Shown here: in pieces, positions 43,304 through 54,498 of the stretch
How positions within the stretch are numbered: position 1 is the first letter of the stretch
How the letters are laid out: every line of letters begins with the position of its first letter
DNA from: Diploptera punctata
Lineage: Eukaryota > Arthropoda > Insecta > Blattodea > Blaberidae
Length of the DNA: 64,000 bases
Direction: 5' to 3'
Assembly (NCBI GenBank): GCA_030220185.1
Contig: JASPKZ010007247.1
Span: forward strand, 639,501-703,500
The notes under the pieces: generated by a model
The model's input: the letters and a program-made list of their open reading frames with translations, nothing else
What the model was told of the DNA's origin: nothing
Databases searched by the model: none
Position numbers and translations under genes: made by a program

Positions 43304-43895
43304 GACGAATGTATAATAACCTAAGATCGGTGGCAGATGTTAATCACTTAGATGTTTACACCCTACGAAAATCTGGCCTGAACGTCGCAATAATTATCTC
43401 AAAAAAGTTAGAAACTAACGTAATCTGAATTTACATTGTAGTCTTTTGCATGATAATCAATGGCTTTTGCACTCGAATTAACTTTTTTTTCTAAATACTA
43501 TACCATTGAGAAATTGTAGAGAAACTGAATGAATATAACCTTGAATATATTAACTGAAAAAATGTTTAAAATTTAGTCAATTCTTGACCATAATAAGCAA
43601 CAACATATAAACAGAGTAACAGAAATCGTGTAAGTAAAAGTTAAGTGAGGTTTGTTAACCTCCAAGTTGAATGAGGTTGGAACAACTTGACAATAAATTA
43701 AAACAGGTGAAATTACCGTGCATGTGGAATTTCAAGACGCCTCCGGTAATGTACAGGCTACTCAAAGTAGAGACTAGAGGAATCGGAAGGGAGAAGAGGT
43801 GAAAATGACAGATGAGTAACGATTAAGAAGAGAAATATGCAACGTGTCTTTGCTCAAAATATAATTTATTTAATTTCTGCTTTGCCATTTGCGTA
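43041..43895. other. Spacer with (AT)n run
   Basis: An (AT)n microsatellite fills about 43255-43299. The missing first exon of the Gln-rich gene may be here or further right; I could not pick it. Confidence 0.4.
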
Positions 43896-43899
43896 GTTT

Positions 43900-43990
43900 C
43901 ATCAGCCATCGGGGTCATGTCTTGCAAATACAGGAAATGTTAGCTTCGCACTTGCATCATCCTACCATGCCCACTTAAGAAAAAATTAAC
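43900..43990 (-). repeat. Repeat K fragment
   Basis: GTTAGCTTCGCACTTGCATC, ATCCTACCATGCCCACTT: the same unit as 47815-48900. It directly adjoins repeat H copy 3. Confidence 0.7.
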
Positions 43991-44454
43991 TTAATTTTTA
44001 ATACATTATCATAAGTAGTGTCATGAGTGATTTCCAAATTATCTAGAGAATTTGGAAACCAAGAGTGACATTTATTAGGACTATTTAGCGAATAAAATTA
44101 AGCTGTTGACTCACAAATCATTATTTAAATATAGTTATTTTAAAATATTTACATATTTAATGTAAACGGCGATGTTTTGAAAATAAATGATAAACGTTTG
44201 TTATGTTTCATTTGTTCGTCACTGCAACCAGATCATATTATTTATTGCCAAATCGGATCGCAATATTGTAAGAATGCACCCTAGTGGAGAAAAAATTAAA
44301 CACATCAAACTGTTTATAACCAACACTATAGGTATTAATTAATTTCTGATGTCCTATGATGTAAATATGTTAATTATATTTTTATGGAACGTAAATACGT
44401 GGGAAATAATGCGTTTAAGAAAGTGCAAACGGTGGTTTCGTTTTAGTGTGGTAC

Positions 44455-45783
44455 TAGCTAACACCCGGCGTGCACTGCTACACCTAAATAAATGATAATG
44501 TGTTTTTGCATTTAGCTGAATAAGTGAAAGGAAAATAAATATAAATGTAGGCCCTATATCGTTATTATTTTTAGATACCACGTGCTGATTACCCGCCGGG
44601 AATCTACGCATCCCGATGTACTTGGCATAAATGAACTGAAAGACAAAATTCATTATTTTTGAGTATCCATAAAAGAATACCCGCCGTGCGCTGCTATGCT
44701 TGCCCGGGAATCTCCGATTGAGGGTCTTTCTACTTTTCAGCGGTTGCCCTTTTACCAGCCGGCTGCTGGCCCTTCACATCCACATGTGTCAATCACAGAG
44801 GTAGATGATCAACAGCCAGTGTAGGGGTGACATGTGGTTAGCATGTCGACTCCCCCAGCCGTTATAGCTGGTTCCTCAACCTGGAGCCGCTACTTATTGT
44901 AGCTACCCAATTGCTTCACGATGCTGGGTGGGCACCGGTCCCATACTGGCCGAAATACCATGAGAAAATTTCTTCCCCCATGGAGACTCGAACCAGCGCA
45001 AGTCCCGTAGCTCTGCGCCAAGGCTTCCTACCTTAACCACTCTGCTACGGCGCGGGACTTTGCCCGGGAATCTACTTTTCCTGATCTACTTGGCATCAAT
45101 AAAAGACAAAAATGGATATTGTGAGTTATCCTTAAAAGATAAACAATGCTGTCGCGGACTTTTCTTTAGAGTTTTTTTTATATATTCAATTATGTAAAAT
45201 AATGTTGTGTGTTTGTTATGGTTTAGGCAGCGTAAGCCATTTAAGCATAAATAACTGACAATTTTTTCACGTTTTTTTTCACTACAGACGGTGATTTTTA
45301 AGGGTGAAGGGCTTGAGCATTGAAACTCTCTTATAACCTATAACTTTCCCGGGGACATCCTGAACATTTAGCAAAAAGTCCTATGACATTCGAATGAATG
45401 GCAAGGCAGAACATGCTTGCCCGGGAATCTACTTATCCCGATCTCCTTGGCATCAATTGTGTGTTATCCGTAAAAGATAAACATATTATGCTGTCACGGA
45501 CTTTTTTCTAGAGTTTTTTGAGATATTCAATTCTGTGTAAATTAATTTTGTGTATTTGTTATAGTTTAGGTAGCGTAAGCCATTTAAGGGTAAAAAAGGG
45601 ACTTTTCACGTTTTTCACTACAAAAGGCTGTTTTTTTTAAGTGTAGGAGTTGAATATATTAGCTCTCTTACAGCCTATGTTCTTCCCGGGAATCTCCTGA
45701 ACATTTTGCAAAAAAAAATCACAATCGGATTAACGGTATGGCCGCGCATAAAGTACGAACAAACAAACATTTTTATATATTGG
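44455..45783 (+). repeat. Dispersed repeat J, copy 3, inside H
   Basis: ACACCCGGCGTGCACTGCTA to TTTTTATATATTGGAT. The internal units are reiterated more than in copy 2. Its own sequence is split by a minus-strand SINE at 44714-45059. Confidence 0.82.
44714..45059 (-). mobile_element. tRNA-derived SINE, D family, 14 bp TSD
   Basis: TTGCCCGGGAATCT at 44700-44713 and 45060-45073 flanks it exactly. Minus-strand head GTCCCGCGCCGTAGCAGAGT with GCTGGTTCGAGTCTCC, then TTTCTCATGGTATTTCGGCC, a CCACCCAGCATCGTG block and an end CAGCAGCCGGCTGG. 346 bp. The flank motif is itself repeated in J, so the duplication is strong but not unique evidence. Confidence 0.85.
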
Positions 45784-45824
45784 ATAATCAATTGCTATAA
45801 ATTTGTTTCTATTACATCTCGCAA

Positions 45825-46177
45825 AGTCCACCGCTGTGGTCTCGAAGTAGCGTGCTGCCTTGTCACGCAGCGAGCCCGGGTTCGATCCCCGGTCGGGGCA
45901 GTTTTTTTGGGTGGGGATTTTATCGGGGTTTTTCCTCATCTGTAAGGCAAATGTCAAGAAAACGTTAAGACCCAAACTGTCCCCGAAATCATATGGCCAT
46001 CATTATCATCATCATCCTTATCATTGTCATCATCATCATCGTCATCCTTCACCGGTGTGGAAAGCAACGGGAAGCTACCACACTTACACAATTCCCCAGT
46101 AAAGCTGCAAGCATAGCATGCAAATGCTATAATTGCAGTGAAGGACCTGCCTTCGGGCAGAATTACTATGGATGTAT
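45825..46177 (+). mobile_element. SINE B with TSD, inside repeat H
   Basis: ATCTCGCAA at 45816-45824 and again from 46178 flanks a full copy (TCCACCGCTGTGGTCTCGAA, GGGTTCGATCCCCGG, TCATCATCATCC, GAAGGACCTGCC). The H copy at 48905-49640 shows the empty site. Confidence 0.92.
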
Positions 46178-46540
46178 ATCTCGCAAGCGGTATCTGATTA
46201 TATTCGTGCACTATATATACAATCTGGGAGCCACATGCATTCTAGGATATTTACACCTTAATATAAAATTGCTATATTCAAAGTATTTCTTAGGGAGCCA
46301 GTCACTGCAAAATAATGCTATGACCTCTTTAGAATATTAAAAATAAAAAGCTTCCTTCAATATGATAAAGTTAAGTTGATAAATATCGGGGTGAGACTCG
46401 ATTGTGATTGGTTGTAAAACTAATTTCATTGAAACGTGATTGGTCATTGACTCCCATTTGGGACATGAGTTAAATAGTCGTTATAATGTTCTAGTTTTCA
46501 ATATTCCAGAATATATGATGCCAGAATAAAACATGCTTAG

Positions 46541-46710
46541 ATTATTAAGTTACAAAACACTCCATTCACCAAAACAGTTAAAAACAACAAGTCAACGCGT
46601 TTCGGCTAATACGTAGCCATTTTCGAGGCCGAGCCCAGTGGAAGACTGAATATTAAATACAGACTTGTTTTTAATTGTTTTGGTGAATGGAGTGTTTTTT
46701 TAACTTAATA
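46541..46710 (-). mobile_element. Palindromic insertion with degenerate hammerhead-like loop
   Basis: Arms of about 50 bp (46541-46593 and 46662-46710; ACTCCATTCACCAAAACAG against TTGTTTTGGTGAATGGAGT) enclose, on the minus strand, CTCGAAAATGGCTACGTATT then AGCCGAAACGCG: stem II GGCU/AGCC followed by GAAA, preceded by a corrupted CUGA box. Same plan as 27670-27826 and 47474-47685. Confidence 0.65.
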
Positions 46711-46751
46711 ATGTTTATCACCAAGAGTATCCATTATTTTTAATGATAGGA

Positions 46752-47119
46752 TTATCTTATATATAAAAATTGTTTGTTTGTTTGTATATTTGTTTGTTCG
46801 TACTTTATGCGCGGCCATACCGTTGATCCGATTGTGATGGGGTTTTTTGCAAAATGTTCAGGAGATTCCCGGGATGAACATGAGTTTCGATACTCAACTC
46901 GTACATCCTTAAAAATCGCCCTTTGTAGTGGAAAACGTGAAAAAAGTAGCTCTTTGGACGCTTAAATGGCTTACGCTGCCTAAACCATAAGAAATACACA
47001 AAATTAATGTACACAGAATTGAATATCTCAAAAAGCTCTACAAAAAAGTCCGCGACAGCATATGTTTATTTCTTACGGATAACTCACAAAAACCATTTTT
47101 GTCTTTCATTGATACCAAG
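46752..47119 (-). repeat. Dispersed repeat J, copy 4, 3' part
   Basis: The inverse of J's end: TTGTTTGTTTGTTTG, GCGCGGCCATACCGTTGATC, TGTTCAGGAGATTCCCGGG, TTTGGACGCTTAAATGGCTT, ending at TTGATACCAAGA where the next SINE begins. Confidence 0.8.
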
Positions 47120-47120
47120 A

Positions 47121-47260
47121 GTCTCGCGCCATAGTCGAGTGGTTAAGGCAAGAAGTCTTGGCGCAGAACTACGGGACTTACGCTGGTTCGAGTCTCTGCG
47201 GGGGAAGAATTTTTCTCATGGAATGTCGGCCAGTATGGGTCAGAAATGAAATCTAGCTGG
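47121..47260 (+). mobile_element. SINE D, 3' truncated
   Basis: TCTCGCGCCATAGTCGAGTG, GGCGCAGAACTACGGGACTT and GCTGGTTCGAGTCTC match the D head; it stops at CCAGTATGGG. A G-run follows at 47262-47270. Confidence 0.7.
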
Positions 47261-47473
47261 GGGGGGGGGAGGAAACTGTTTTGACTCACTCTCATCAATT
47301 TATCTTTTTTTTCACTCTAATATAATTGTTATATGACAGTTCTTAACTTATCTGCAAAGGAGAGTAAAATTCTAATGTTCATGACTATGTGACGTCATCA
47401 TTCATACTTCTTGAGCCACAACAGAAGGCTGTAAGAGGCTTTCTTGCGAATTTATTTAATAATATCTAATTAT

Positions 47474-47685
47474 AGTGGAATGCAGGCTTTCACGGCCGGT
47501 AATCATGGTAGTAAAAGATTCCGGGCTATGTGGCCGTGCGAATGCATTCGCAGTCGAGTCTACGACAGGGAAACAACAGCTTCTAGCGCTCGCCACTGAA
47601 GATGCCCTCCGCAGTTGAGGGAGAAACGTCTGGAAGAAACGCCAGTTATAGACCACGGCCACATAGCCCGGAATCTTTTACTACC
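47474..47685 (+). mobile_element. 212 bp hammerhead-bearing insertion with 13 bp TSD
   Basis: AATATCTAATTAT occurs at 47461-47473 and 47686-47698, flanking the insert. Inside, arms 47507-47538 and 47654-47685 (GGTAGTAAAAGATTCCGG and its inverse) are 32 bp perfect inverted repeats. Between them the plus strand has CTGAAGATG, CCCTC-loop-GAGGG, A, GAAAC (47596-47626), then CTGG-AAGAAACG-CCAG and TTATA. This gives hammerhead core CUGANGA and GAAA, a five-pair stem II, a four-pair stem III and helix I from the long arms. No ORF. It resembles Penelope-derived or retrozyme-like non-autonomous retroelements. Confidence 0.75.
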
Positions 47686-47814
47686 AATATCTAATTATGT
47701 CATAATTTCTGAATTTTATGGTAAAAAAGTAACATTTTTATCGTCCGCCCATGACATGAGAATTGAACGTTCGGGCAGGACAACGTCTGCCGGGTACGCT
47801 ATTATATTATAAGA

Positions 47815-48904
47815 TAAAAATGTTAGCTTCGCATATCATCATCCTACCATGCCTACTTGAAAAAATCAACCTATTTTTTAATACATTACCATAATAATAT
47901 TATAGTTTCTGATATTTCCGAATATAAGATGTCTAAATAGAACACGACTGGATTATAATTACTGTATATTATAACATAAAAAACGTTAGCTTTCGCACTT
48001 GCATCATCCAACCATGCATACTTGAGAAAATATATCAAACTAATTGTTAATACATGTCTACCGCTGTGGTCTCGAGGTGGTCTCTGCTTTATCACGCAGC
48101 GAGTCCGGATTCGATCCCCGGTCGGGGCAAGTTTCCTGGGTGATATTTTTTTCGGGGTTTTCCTCACCTGTAAAACAAATGTCAGGGAACTTTAAGGCCC
48201 AAACGGTCCCCGAACATCATCTGGCCGTCATTAACATATTCATTAAATTTAGGATTAAAACCTTTCCTGGCGCATCATTACCATAACCATCTATTACATA
48301 TCATCGGGTCAGCGTAATTCCGTCTTCCAGGCGCCCCAACCTCAGATGTTGACTACAATAACGTCATGCCAGGAGAGAATACCAGAATGTCGAAATGACA
48401 ACTATGTGGCATTGAATAAAAATAATTAATACATTATCATAACAATATATATTCTAGTGTCTGATATTCCCGAATAGAATAAATCATGACTGGATTATAT
48501 ATTATAAGATAAAATGTTAGCTTCGCACTTGCATCATCCTACCATGCCTACTTGAGAAAAGAAAACAAATGTTTAATAATCAATTGATTTGGTATTTACT
48601 TGATGAAAATCCATGATGTTTATTTATTAAATAAAACTATAAAAGTTGTATATAATTTTCATAAATATTTATTTTAATCAACATTCGTAACAGCTATTTC
48701 GATACACTGTAACATCTTCGTCTTAAGATATTTTTATTGAATAATTTTTAACACATTAACATAATATTCTGGTTTCTCATATTATAGAATATAAGAAGTC
48801 AGAATAAAACATGGATAGATTATATATTATAAGATAAAATGTTAGCTTCGCACTTGCATCATCCTACCATGCCTACTTGAGAAAAAATCAACTTAATTTT
48901 TAAC
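47815..48904 (-). repeat. Repeat K array, about 160 bp units, with a SINE inside
   Basis: GTTAGCTTCGCAC or GTTAGCTTTCGCAC recurs at about 47822, 47988, 48516 and 48841; after removing the 379 bp SINE plus duplication, spacings are near 150-166 bp or twice that. Each unit has CATCATCCTACCATGCCTAC, ATACATTATCATAA and AATAAAACATG-type blocks. Orientation relative to H is uncertain. Confidence 0.75.
48056..48425 (+). mobile_element. SINE B2 (alternative tail) with 9 bp TSD
   Basis: TTAATACAT at 48047-48055 and 48426-48434 flanks the insert. The head (TCTACCGCTGTGGTCTCGAG, GGATTCGATCCCCGG, GGGGTTTTCCTCACC) is that of SINE B. After CATCATCTGGCCGTCATTAA the tail changes to the CAGGCGCCCCAACCTCAGAT ... 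CCAGGAGAGAATACCAGAAT sequence, which is also found without a head at 5550-5762 and 63708-63885. Confidence 0.9.
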
Positions 48905-49640
48905 ACATTATCATAAGTAATGCCACGAGTGATTCCCAATTTATCTAGACAATTTGGAAATCAAGAGTGGCATTTGTTAGGACTATTTAACGAATAAAAT
49001 TAAGCTGTTTACTCACAAATCATTATTTAAATATAGTTATTTTAAAATATTTATATATTTAATGTAAACGTCGATGTTTCAAAACAAATGGGAAACGTTT
49101 ATTATGCTTCATTTGTTCATCACTGCAACCAGATCATATTATTTATTGCCAAATCGGATCGCAATATTGTAAGAATGAACCCAAGTGAAGAAAAATGAAA
49201 CACATCAAACTGTTTATAACCAACATTACAGGTTATTAATTAATTTATGATGTCTTATGATGTAAATTACCGGTATATTCTTCTGGAACGTAAATTCCTG
49301 GGAAATAATATGTTTAGGAAAGTGCAAACAGTGTTTTCTTTTTATTGTGGTATAATCAATTACTACGAATGTTTTTCTATTATATCACCGCAAGCAGTAT
49401 CTGTTTACATTCGTGCACTATATATATAATCTGGTAGCCGTATTTCTTAGAGAATGAGTCACTGCAAAATAATGTTCTGGCCTATTCAGAATGTTAAAAA
49501 GGATGAGCTTTCTTTAATATGATAAACTTATTTGATAAATTCCAGGTGAAACACGACTGTGATTGTTTCTAAATCAAAATTTCATTGAAACGTGATTGGT
49601 CATTGACTCCCATTTGGGGCATGAGTTAAATAGTCACGAT
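48905..49640 (-). repeat. Dispersed repeat H, copy 4, uninterrupted
   Basis: Runs from AGTAATGCCACGAGTGATTC to TTTGGGGCATGAGTTAAATA on plus (inverse of copies 1 and 2). It serves as the empty-site reference for copy 3. K units flank it on both sides (48841 and about 49640-49715). Confidence 0.85.
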
Positions 49641-49719
49641 AATATTCTAGTTTCTTTTAGTCCCGAATGTATGATGTCTAAATAAAACATTGCTAGATTA
49701 TATATTATAAGTTACAAAA

Positions 49720-50140
49720 TGTGTTCCTTGTGTGCATTTTTATAAATAAGCGTAGATGTGGCAACAAAGAGGAACAATTTCAAAATGAAATAAACTGTCT
49801 AATAATTTTAATACGTTTTGTATAGATTTTGTCGGTCCTGATAACTAATTGTTACAATGCTTTACTGTGTTTTCCAGATTCGCAGTTTAAAACCCAGTCA
49901 GGATGGATAGATTTTTATGGACGTAAAATTCTTAATTCATGACTTTCTTAGAATGGTAAGTGGGCACCATAAATGTACGGCATGTAAATTAACCTCATTT
50001 CTGAAAAAAAAATGCACCTAAGTAATTTTTTCGCCCTTTCATGCCCAGATTTGAAGTGCTACACCAAAGACGTAAGTTGTTAAAATAACACTAAATAAAA
50101 TAATAATAACGTTGTAAAAAATATACTTATAACTAAGTCA
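49720..50140. other. No recognised gene
   Basis: AT-rich sequence with no supported ORF. Confidence 0.4.
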
Positions 50141-50142
50141 GT

Positions 50143-50320
50143 GGCAGTATCGAACCCGTAGGTTCATGGCCGCGCGGACATAAGCTCTCCACACATCCCT
50201 ATTCTGAACTAATGTTTTCCAATCATTCCTGTATAATCTACTTCCCTCAAATCATGGTTAATGTTATTCTCCCACCTCATTGTTGGTCTATCTACTGGGC
50301 GCTTTCCCTCTATACGTATT
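50143..50320 (-). mobile_element. LINE 3' end, short retrocopy
   Basis: The inverse of the end of 16478-16945: CGAACCCGTAGGTTCATGGC, GGACATAAGCTCTCCA, AATCATTCCTGTATAATC, TTCTCCCACCTCATTGTTGG, GGGCGCTTTCCCTC. Confidence 0.8.
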
Positions 50321-50597
50321 TCAATTAACATAACTTATTATACTATAATAAGTTATAAAGAATAACACTGATTTTTTTCACGCAGGCTCATACTAATTTC
50401 TTATACAGGACGTCTTAGGATATTTGCGTCACACTGCATCCCGTCCAGTTCTTTCGGGGATTCAACAATAAAATAACCATTAAAAATATTAAAATAAAGA
50501 ATTATAAACTTTAATTTTTAGTTAAATTAATGTCTCAACTACTGAAAATAACTTATTTTTATATAAATTAACAATAATTTATTAAATAGCCTAATAC

Positions 50598-50970
50598 GAA
50601 TGGATGTTTTAAGAAGATCAGCTGGAAACTATAGAATGGATAGAATACGAAATAAAGAAATAAGGGAAATTATGGGTGTACAAGAGGAACCGGACATCAT
50701 AGATATTATAGAAAAGAAAAGATTACAGTAGTATGGCCATGCCAAAAGAATGGCAGAGCAAAGATTGCCTAAAATTGTTATGGAATGGACCTCAATGTAA
50801 AGGAGGAAGAGAGGAAGACCGAAGAAAACCTGGAAAGAAGGGGTACAAGCGGCTATGAATATCCGAGGATAGGAGGAAGATCAATGAATGGACAGAGAGG
50901 AATGGCGTTTGGTTTCCGGAAGATGGCGGCAGCTGCCATGATATCGGATGCTGGTGATGATATAATTCAA
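50598..50970 (+). mobile_element. LINE C-terminal fragment
   Basis: RMDVLRRSAGNYRMDRIRNK, EIREIMGVQEEPDIIDIIEK, YGHAKRMAEQRLPKIV, KRGRPKKTWKEGVQAAM, with stops and shifts, is the end of a LINE ORF2. A YY1-like AAGATGGCGGC at 50919 lies within this tail and is probably fortuitous. Confidence 0.75.
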
Positions 50971-50999
50971 ATGCGATTTTTCATTATATTACTTTTAGT

Positions 51000-53335
51000 G
51001 CAACCCTAATGTCTGGTCGGCCCATCTAGCCCAGCCTTCTTACATTTAATAATTTTCTAACATTTCAAGTTTCTCTCATTACGGGAAACCATTGAATTAT
51101 AAATATGTCAATCAATGTTAGCTTATTGAAGTTAGGAAGGTAATGCTATAACATTTTTTTTTCTAAAAAACAAAACACATCTGATGAAAATGTTTAAATA
51201 TTTAAATTTATTTTGGTTCAATGAAAAAACAAACAGTTATTTATTATCATATACTCTTATAGGTTTATAATGTATTAAAGTATACGAGTGGAAGTAATAT
51301 CTGTGCTCAAATTTTAAGCACCAATTGTTTGTGGTAAAACTAATTAAACTCTTATAAACTTTAGGTCACATATGTACAGTTTTCTTGGAAAAGTGTTTTG
51401 AATATGTGTTTATTCTGGATTACTTCGTAGTAATGATTAGTATTATTACGATTATCAGACAACTCAAAGGAGACGTGAAATTTAACTTTTACCTCTGAAT
51501 TTTTAACAAATCATGTTGGGCCTAACCATAAAATAGCATTTCCGTTGAAATTTTACTAATAAATGATAGGCTTATATGTAATTGTTTATTAACATAGGTT
51601 AATTTAATTTGTGATAAATTGAGCACGGATTTATAGTCCCTTTTTATCCACAATTCGATACGATACGCAGTTGGTAATTCAAAATATAAATAAACATCTC
51701 AGCATTTATGAACTTGACTGCAAGTTGCATAATAGAAGTAAAAGTGAATGCATCAGGTCATTCTGACAGTGCAATGTCACGGCCACTAGATACTTCGTGA
51801 CCGAATCTTTTTTTTAAATATAAACGTGTGAAACATAATATTTATCATATTTTAGATGGTACATTAGGCATAAAATATGACTTAAGCTACGATTTATCTA
51901 GAACGATCATCGCTGATTAACACTGTCATTTAATAAATCGTCCACTACTAACAATAATACTAGATAAAGTCACAATGAAAATTTAGTAGCCAAATAACTC
52001 CATTTTCTAAAATAAAAATGCCAATGTCAAATAAACTTTCCAAAAATTAACTGATTTTACACAAAATTGGTAAATAAAATTAAGTCTAATTGTTTACTAA
52101 GATATTTGTAATTTATTTATAATTTACAGGATGTTTCAAAAGTCCGCTTACAATGTCTCTGGTAGAATAGGCAAGATGAATAGTTTGACGAGCATAAAAG
52201 TATGTAAATTCAACATTCTATAGATGGAGAGAAGTCATAAAAACGTAGTTTTATTTATTAAATAACATCTAAGTTTATTTAACCCTTAAATTGGCAAAAC
52301 ACTAATTTCTCGTATCACCTATTTAAATGTAAAATCATAAGATTATGAAATATTTACCTAAAAGGTCAGTCTCCTTAACATAAAGGTAAATATTTCATAA
52401 TTTTATATTTTAATTTTGAATAATACCTCATCGGAACTTTATCGTGAATTATTTAAATGTGTCTGTCTGCAGTGAAAACGAAATCATGCATAACTGTAAA
52501 TTATTAGGTATATTGTGTAATTCGACACATTAAGTAACTTCTACTCGTTCGTTTTCTTCTGTTCCATTAAAAATATTAATTTAGTACACTAATTCATGTA
52601 CCATATCCCATTGGATACATAGTCAATTTAAGGGTTATTGACAGTTCTTTAATAGCTCAGATCAACAGCGTCGCAATTCATATATGGGCGTGATATGGTC
52701 GACATATTTTCTTCAGATGCCTCGTTTTCAGGCTTGAGCTTCTTTTATTTGAAGTAAATCTATGACACGTGACTACTGGCTCAATTTTATTCCGAAAGAA
52801 TCTATGCTCAGAATTTTTACGCCCTGAAGAATCCATCGAACCCAGGCAGGTTTATCTTTACATATTACATATTACTCCACCATATTTAAATAAAAATTTA
52901 AAGTAAGTCTGCACGTGTACAACTTATAAGAGAATTTTATTTTAATAATTTTAAAATTACTGAAAGGGAGAAACTTGAATAATTGAGAGAAAAACATTTA
53001 GTATCTCGCATTAATCACTCTCACATCTTCATAACAAGCAAAACAAACTTAAAATAATATAATTAAAGTAAGATAAGTACGTCTTCTATTTACAACATTG
53101 CATCGTCACTCAATTTGTGAGAGAAAGTTTTCACATACACTGTCTAATCAACTCGTAAACACGATTAAGGAATTATAAACATTTCAAACATAAAAAAAGT
53201 TACTGTATTGAGATGGAACTTTTTCAGTATTTTTATGTTTTATTAATTACTAATTATTTACTTTACTTATTTCATTATTTTACTCTAAAACATGGAGCTC
53301 AACTACGTTAGTTTCATAATTAGAATAATGCTTAT
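51000..53335. other. Long AT-rich interval with two repeat scraps
   Basis: No gene recognised. ACAGGATGTTTCAAAAGTCC at about 52127 looks like a lone DNA-transposon end. At 52335-52440 ATTATGAAATATTTACCT and its inverse flank GGTCAGTCTCCTTAAC, with AATACCTCATCGGAAC beyond, a shrunken relative of the palindrome at 12487-12661. Confidence 0.5.
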
Positions 53336-53339
53336 TTAT

Positions 53340-54035
53340 TTAATCTGTATAATTAACTTATTTATTTATTTATTTTACCTGATGGAATTAAGACCGTAAG
53401 ATCTTCTCTTCCACTTCACTAGGCTAAAATTATACATATACCGGTAATAACAATTGTGAATTTTCTATATGTTGATTAATGATACATAATTGATAAGGGC
53501 TACACAATATAAAGTTGACAAGGGAAAGAAAGAAAAACAGCAATAAAATAATAATAATAATAATAATAATTATTATTATTATTATTATTATATATTTATT
53601 ATTATTATTATTATTATAGTAATAGTAATAATAATAATAACCTATAATTAGTTTAAGTAATTAGCTTGGTAAGAAAAGTTTAAAATATGTAGGAATAATA
53701 AAATAATACATGGGACACGGTAATATATTGTCTATAGAAATATGAAGCGAGTTTTGTTTTGAACTGTTTTTGAGTCCGGCAGTCCTTGTTATATATGAGG
53801 GGAGGGAATTCCGGAGTCGGGTGGCTGAAACAAGGAAGGATGAAGAATAGTGAGATGTTAGATGTAGAGGAACAGCTAGATTTAAATTTTCTCTCGATCG
53901 CGTGTTTACGTTATGGTGGGAGAATAGCGAATGGAAGCGAGTAGAAATATAGAGGGGATGATGAGGTGGACAAAGTGTTGTATAAGAAGCACAGACAATG
54001 TATTTTCGCCTATCTTCAAATCGGAGCCAAGACAA
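53340..54035 (-). mobile_element. CR1/L2-like LINE 3' region with microsatellite
   Basis: The minus-strand frame (54035-53661) reads PPHHPLYISTRFHSLFSHHN, VNTRSRENLNLAVPLHLTSH, FLVSATRLRNSLPSY, a C-terminal block shared with 16165-16460. The 3' UTR includes AATAATAAT/ATTATT tracts (about 53546-53640) and ends with GGTCTTAATTCCATCAGGTA, also present inverted in sense at 62900-62960. 5' truncated. Confidence 0.7.
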
Positions 54036-54460
54036 GATTTCAAATACTAGAGTTATGTGGTCTGATTTACACTACTAATGGAATGAAGATACATTCAAAG
54101 GAAGAAAGAAGTTTGGTTATGGAAAGTAAACAAAATAAAGATAAACTCGTAATTTCAAAATGTGACTGTTGAAAAAGTATACAGTTTCAAATTAGTCTAC
54201 CTGAGGTCTACTATAAGCAGCAATATAATAAGTGGCTGTTATCCTAAAATCCGAAATTTAAATTTTACTCTGACAACTGCCATGTTTAGTTAGTCGGAAT
54301 GTAGGCCTATAGTGAACAATTTAATTAACCCGTAATTTTCTTTAAATTTATTCAAACATAAATGAAAATATATTTAATTTATTTAGACGTAACAGCGCAC
54401 GCCGGGTATTCGCTGGTATTATATAAATATAACTTTCGGATTAAACATTGAATTTGTACA
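54036..54460. other. No recognised gene
   Basis: GTAACAGCGCACGCCGGGTATTC near 54390 is a scrap of repeat J; the remainder is AT-rich. Confidence 0.4.
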
Positions 54461-54461
54461 A

Positions 54462-54466
54462 ATTTA

Positions 54467-54498
<32 letters not shown>

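Larger units (their letters stand above)
43990..46490 (-). repeat. Dispersed repeat H, copy 3, split by two insertions
   Basis: H sequence lies at 43990-44454, 45784-45815 and 46178-46490. Compared with the continuous copy at 48905-49640, the first break falls at GTGGTA|TAATCAATT (filled by repeat J, 44455-45783) and the second at ATCTCGCAA (filled by a SINE, 45825-46177). Confidence 0.85.

Noticed and set aside
44700..45073. Doubt that TTGCCCGGGAATCT is a target duplication because J repeats it internally
   Set aside because: Both copies abut the SINE ends exactly, so the duplication reading was kept, at reduced weight.
45706..46340. Several 80-115 codon frames around 46 kb
   Set aside because: All fall in SINE B sequence, with GIT/CAT trinucleotide blocks read as Ile/His runs.
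47596..47640. Chance CTGA..GAAA match rather than hammerhead
   Set aside because: Rejected as the sole explanation because stems II and III and the long helix I arms all fit and similar modules recur in Penelope copies; activity itself is not claimed.
50785..51009. 74-codon frame with a YY1-like AAGATGGCGGC
   Set aside because: It is an out-of-frame reading of a LINE C-terminus; the motif is within the LINE tail.
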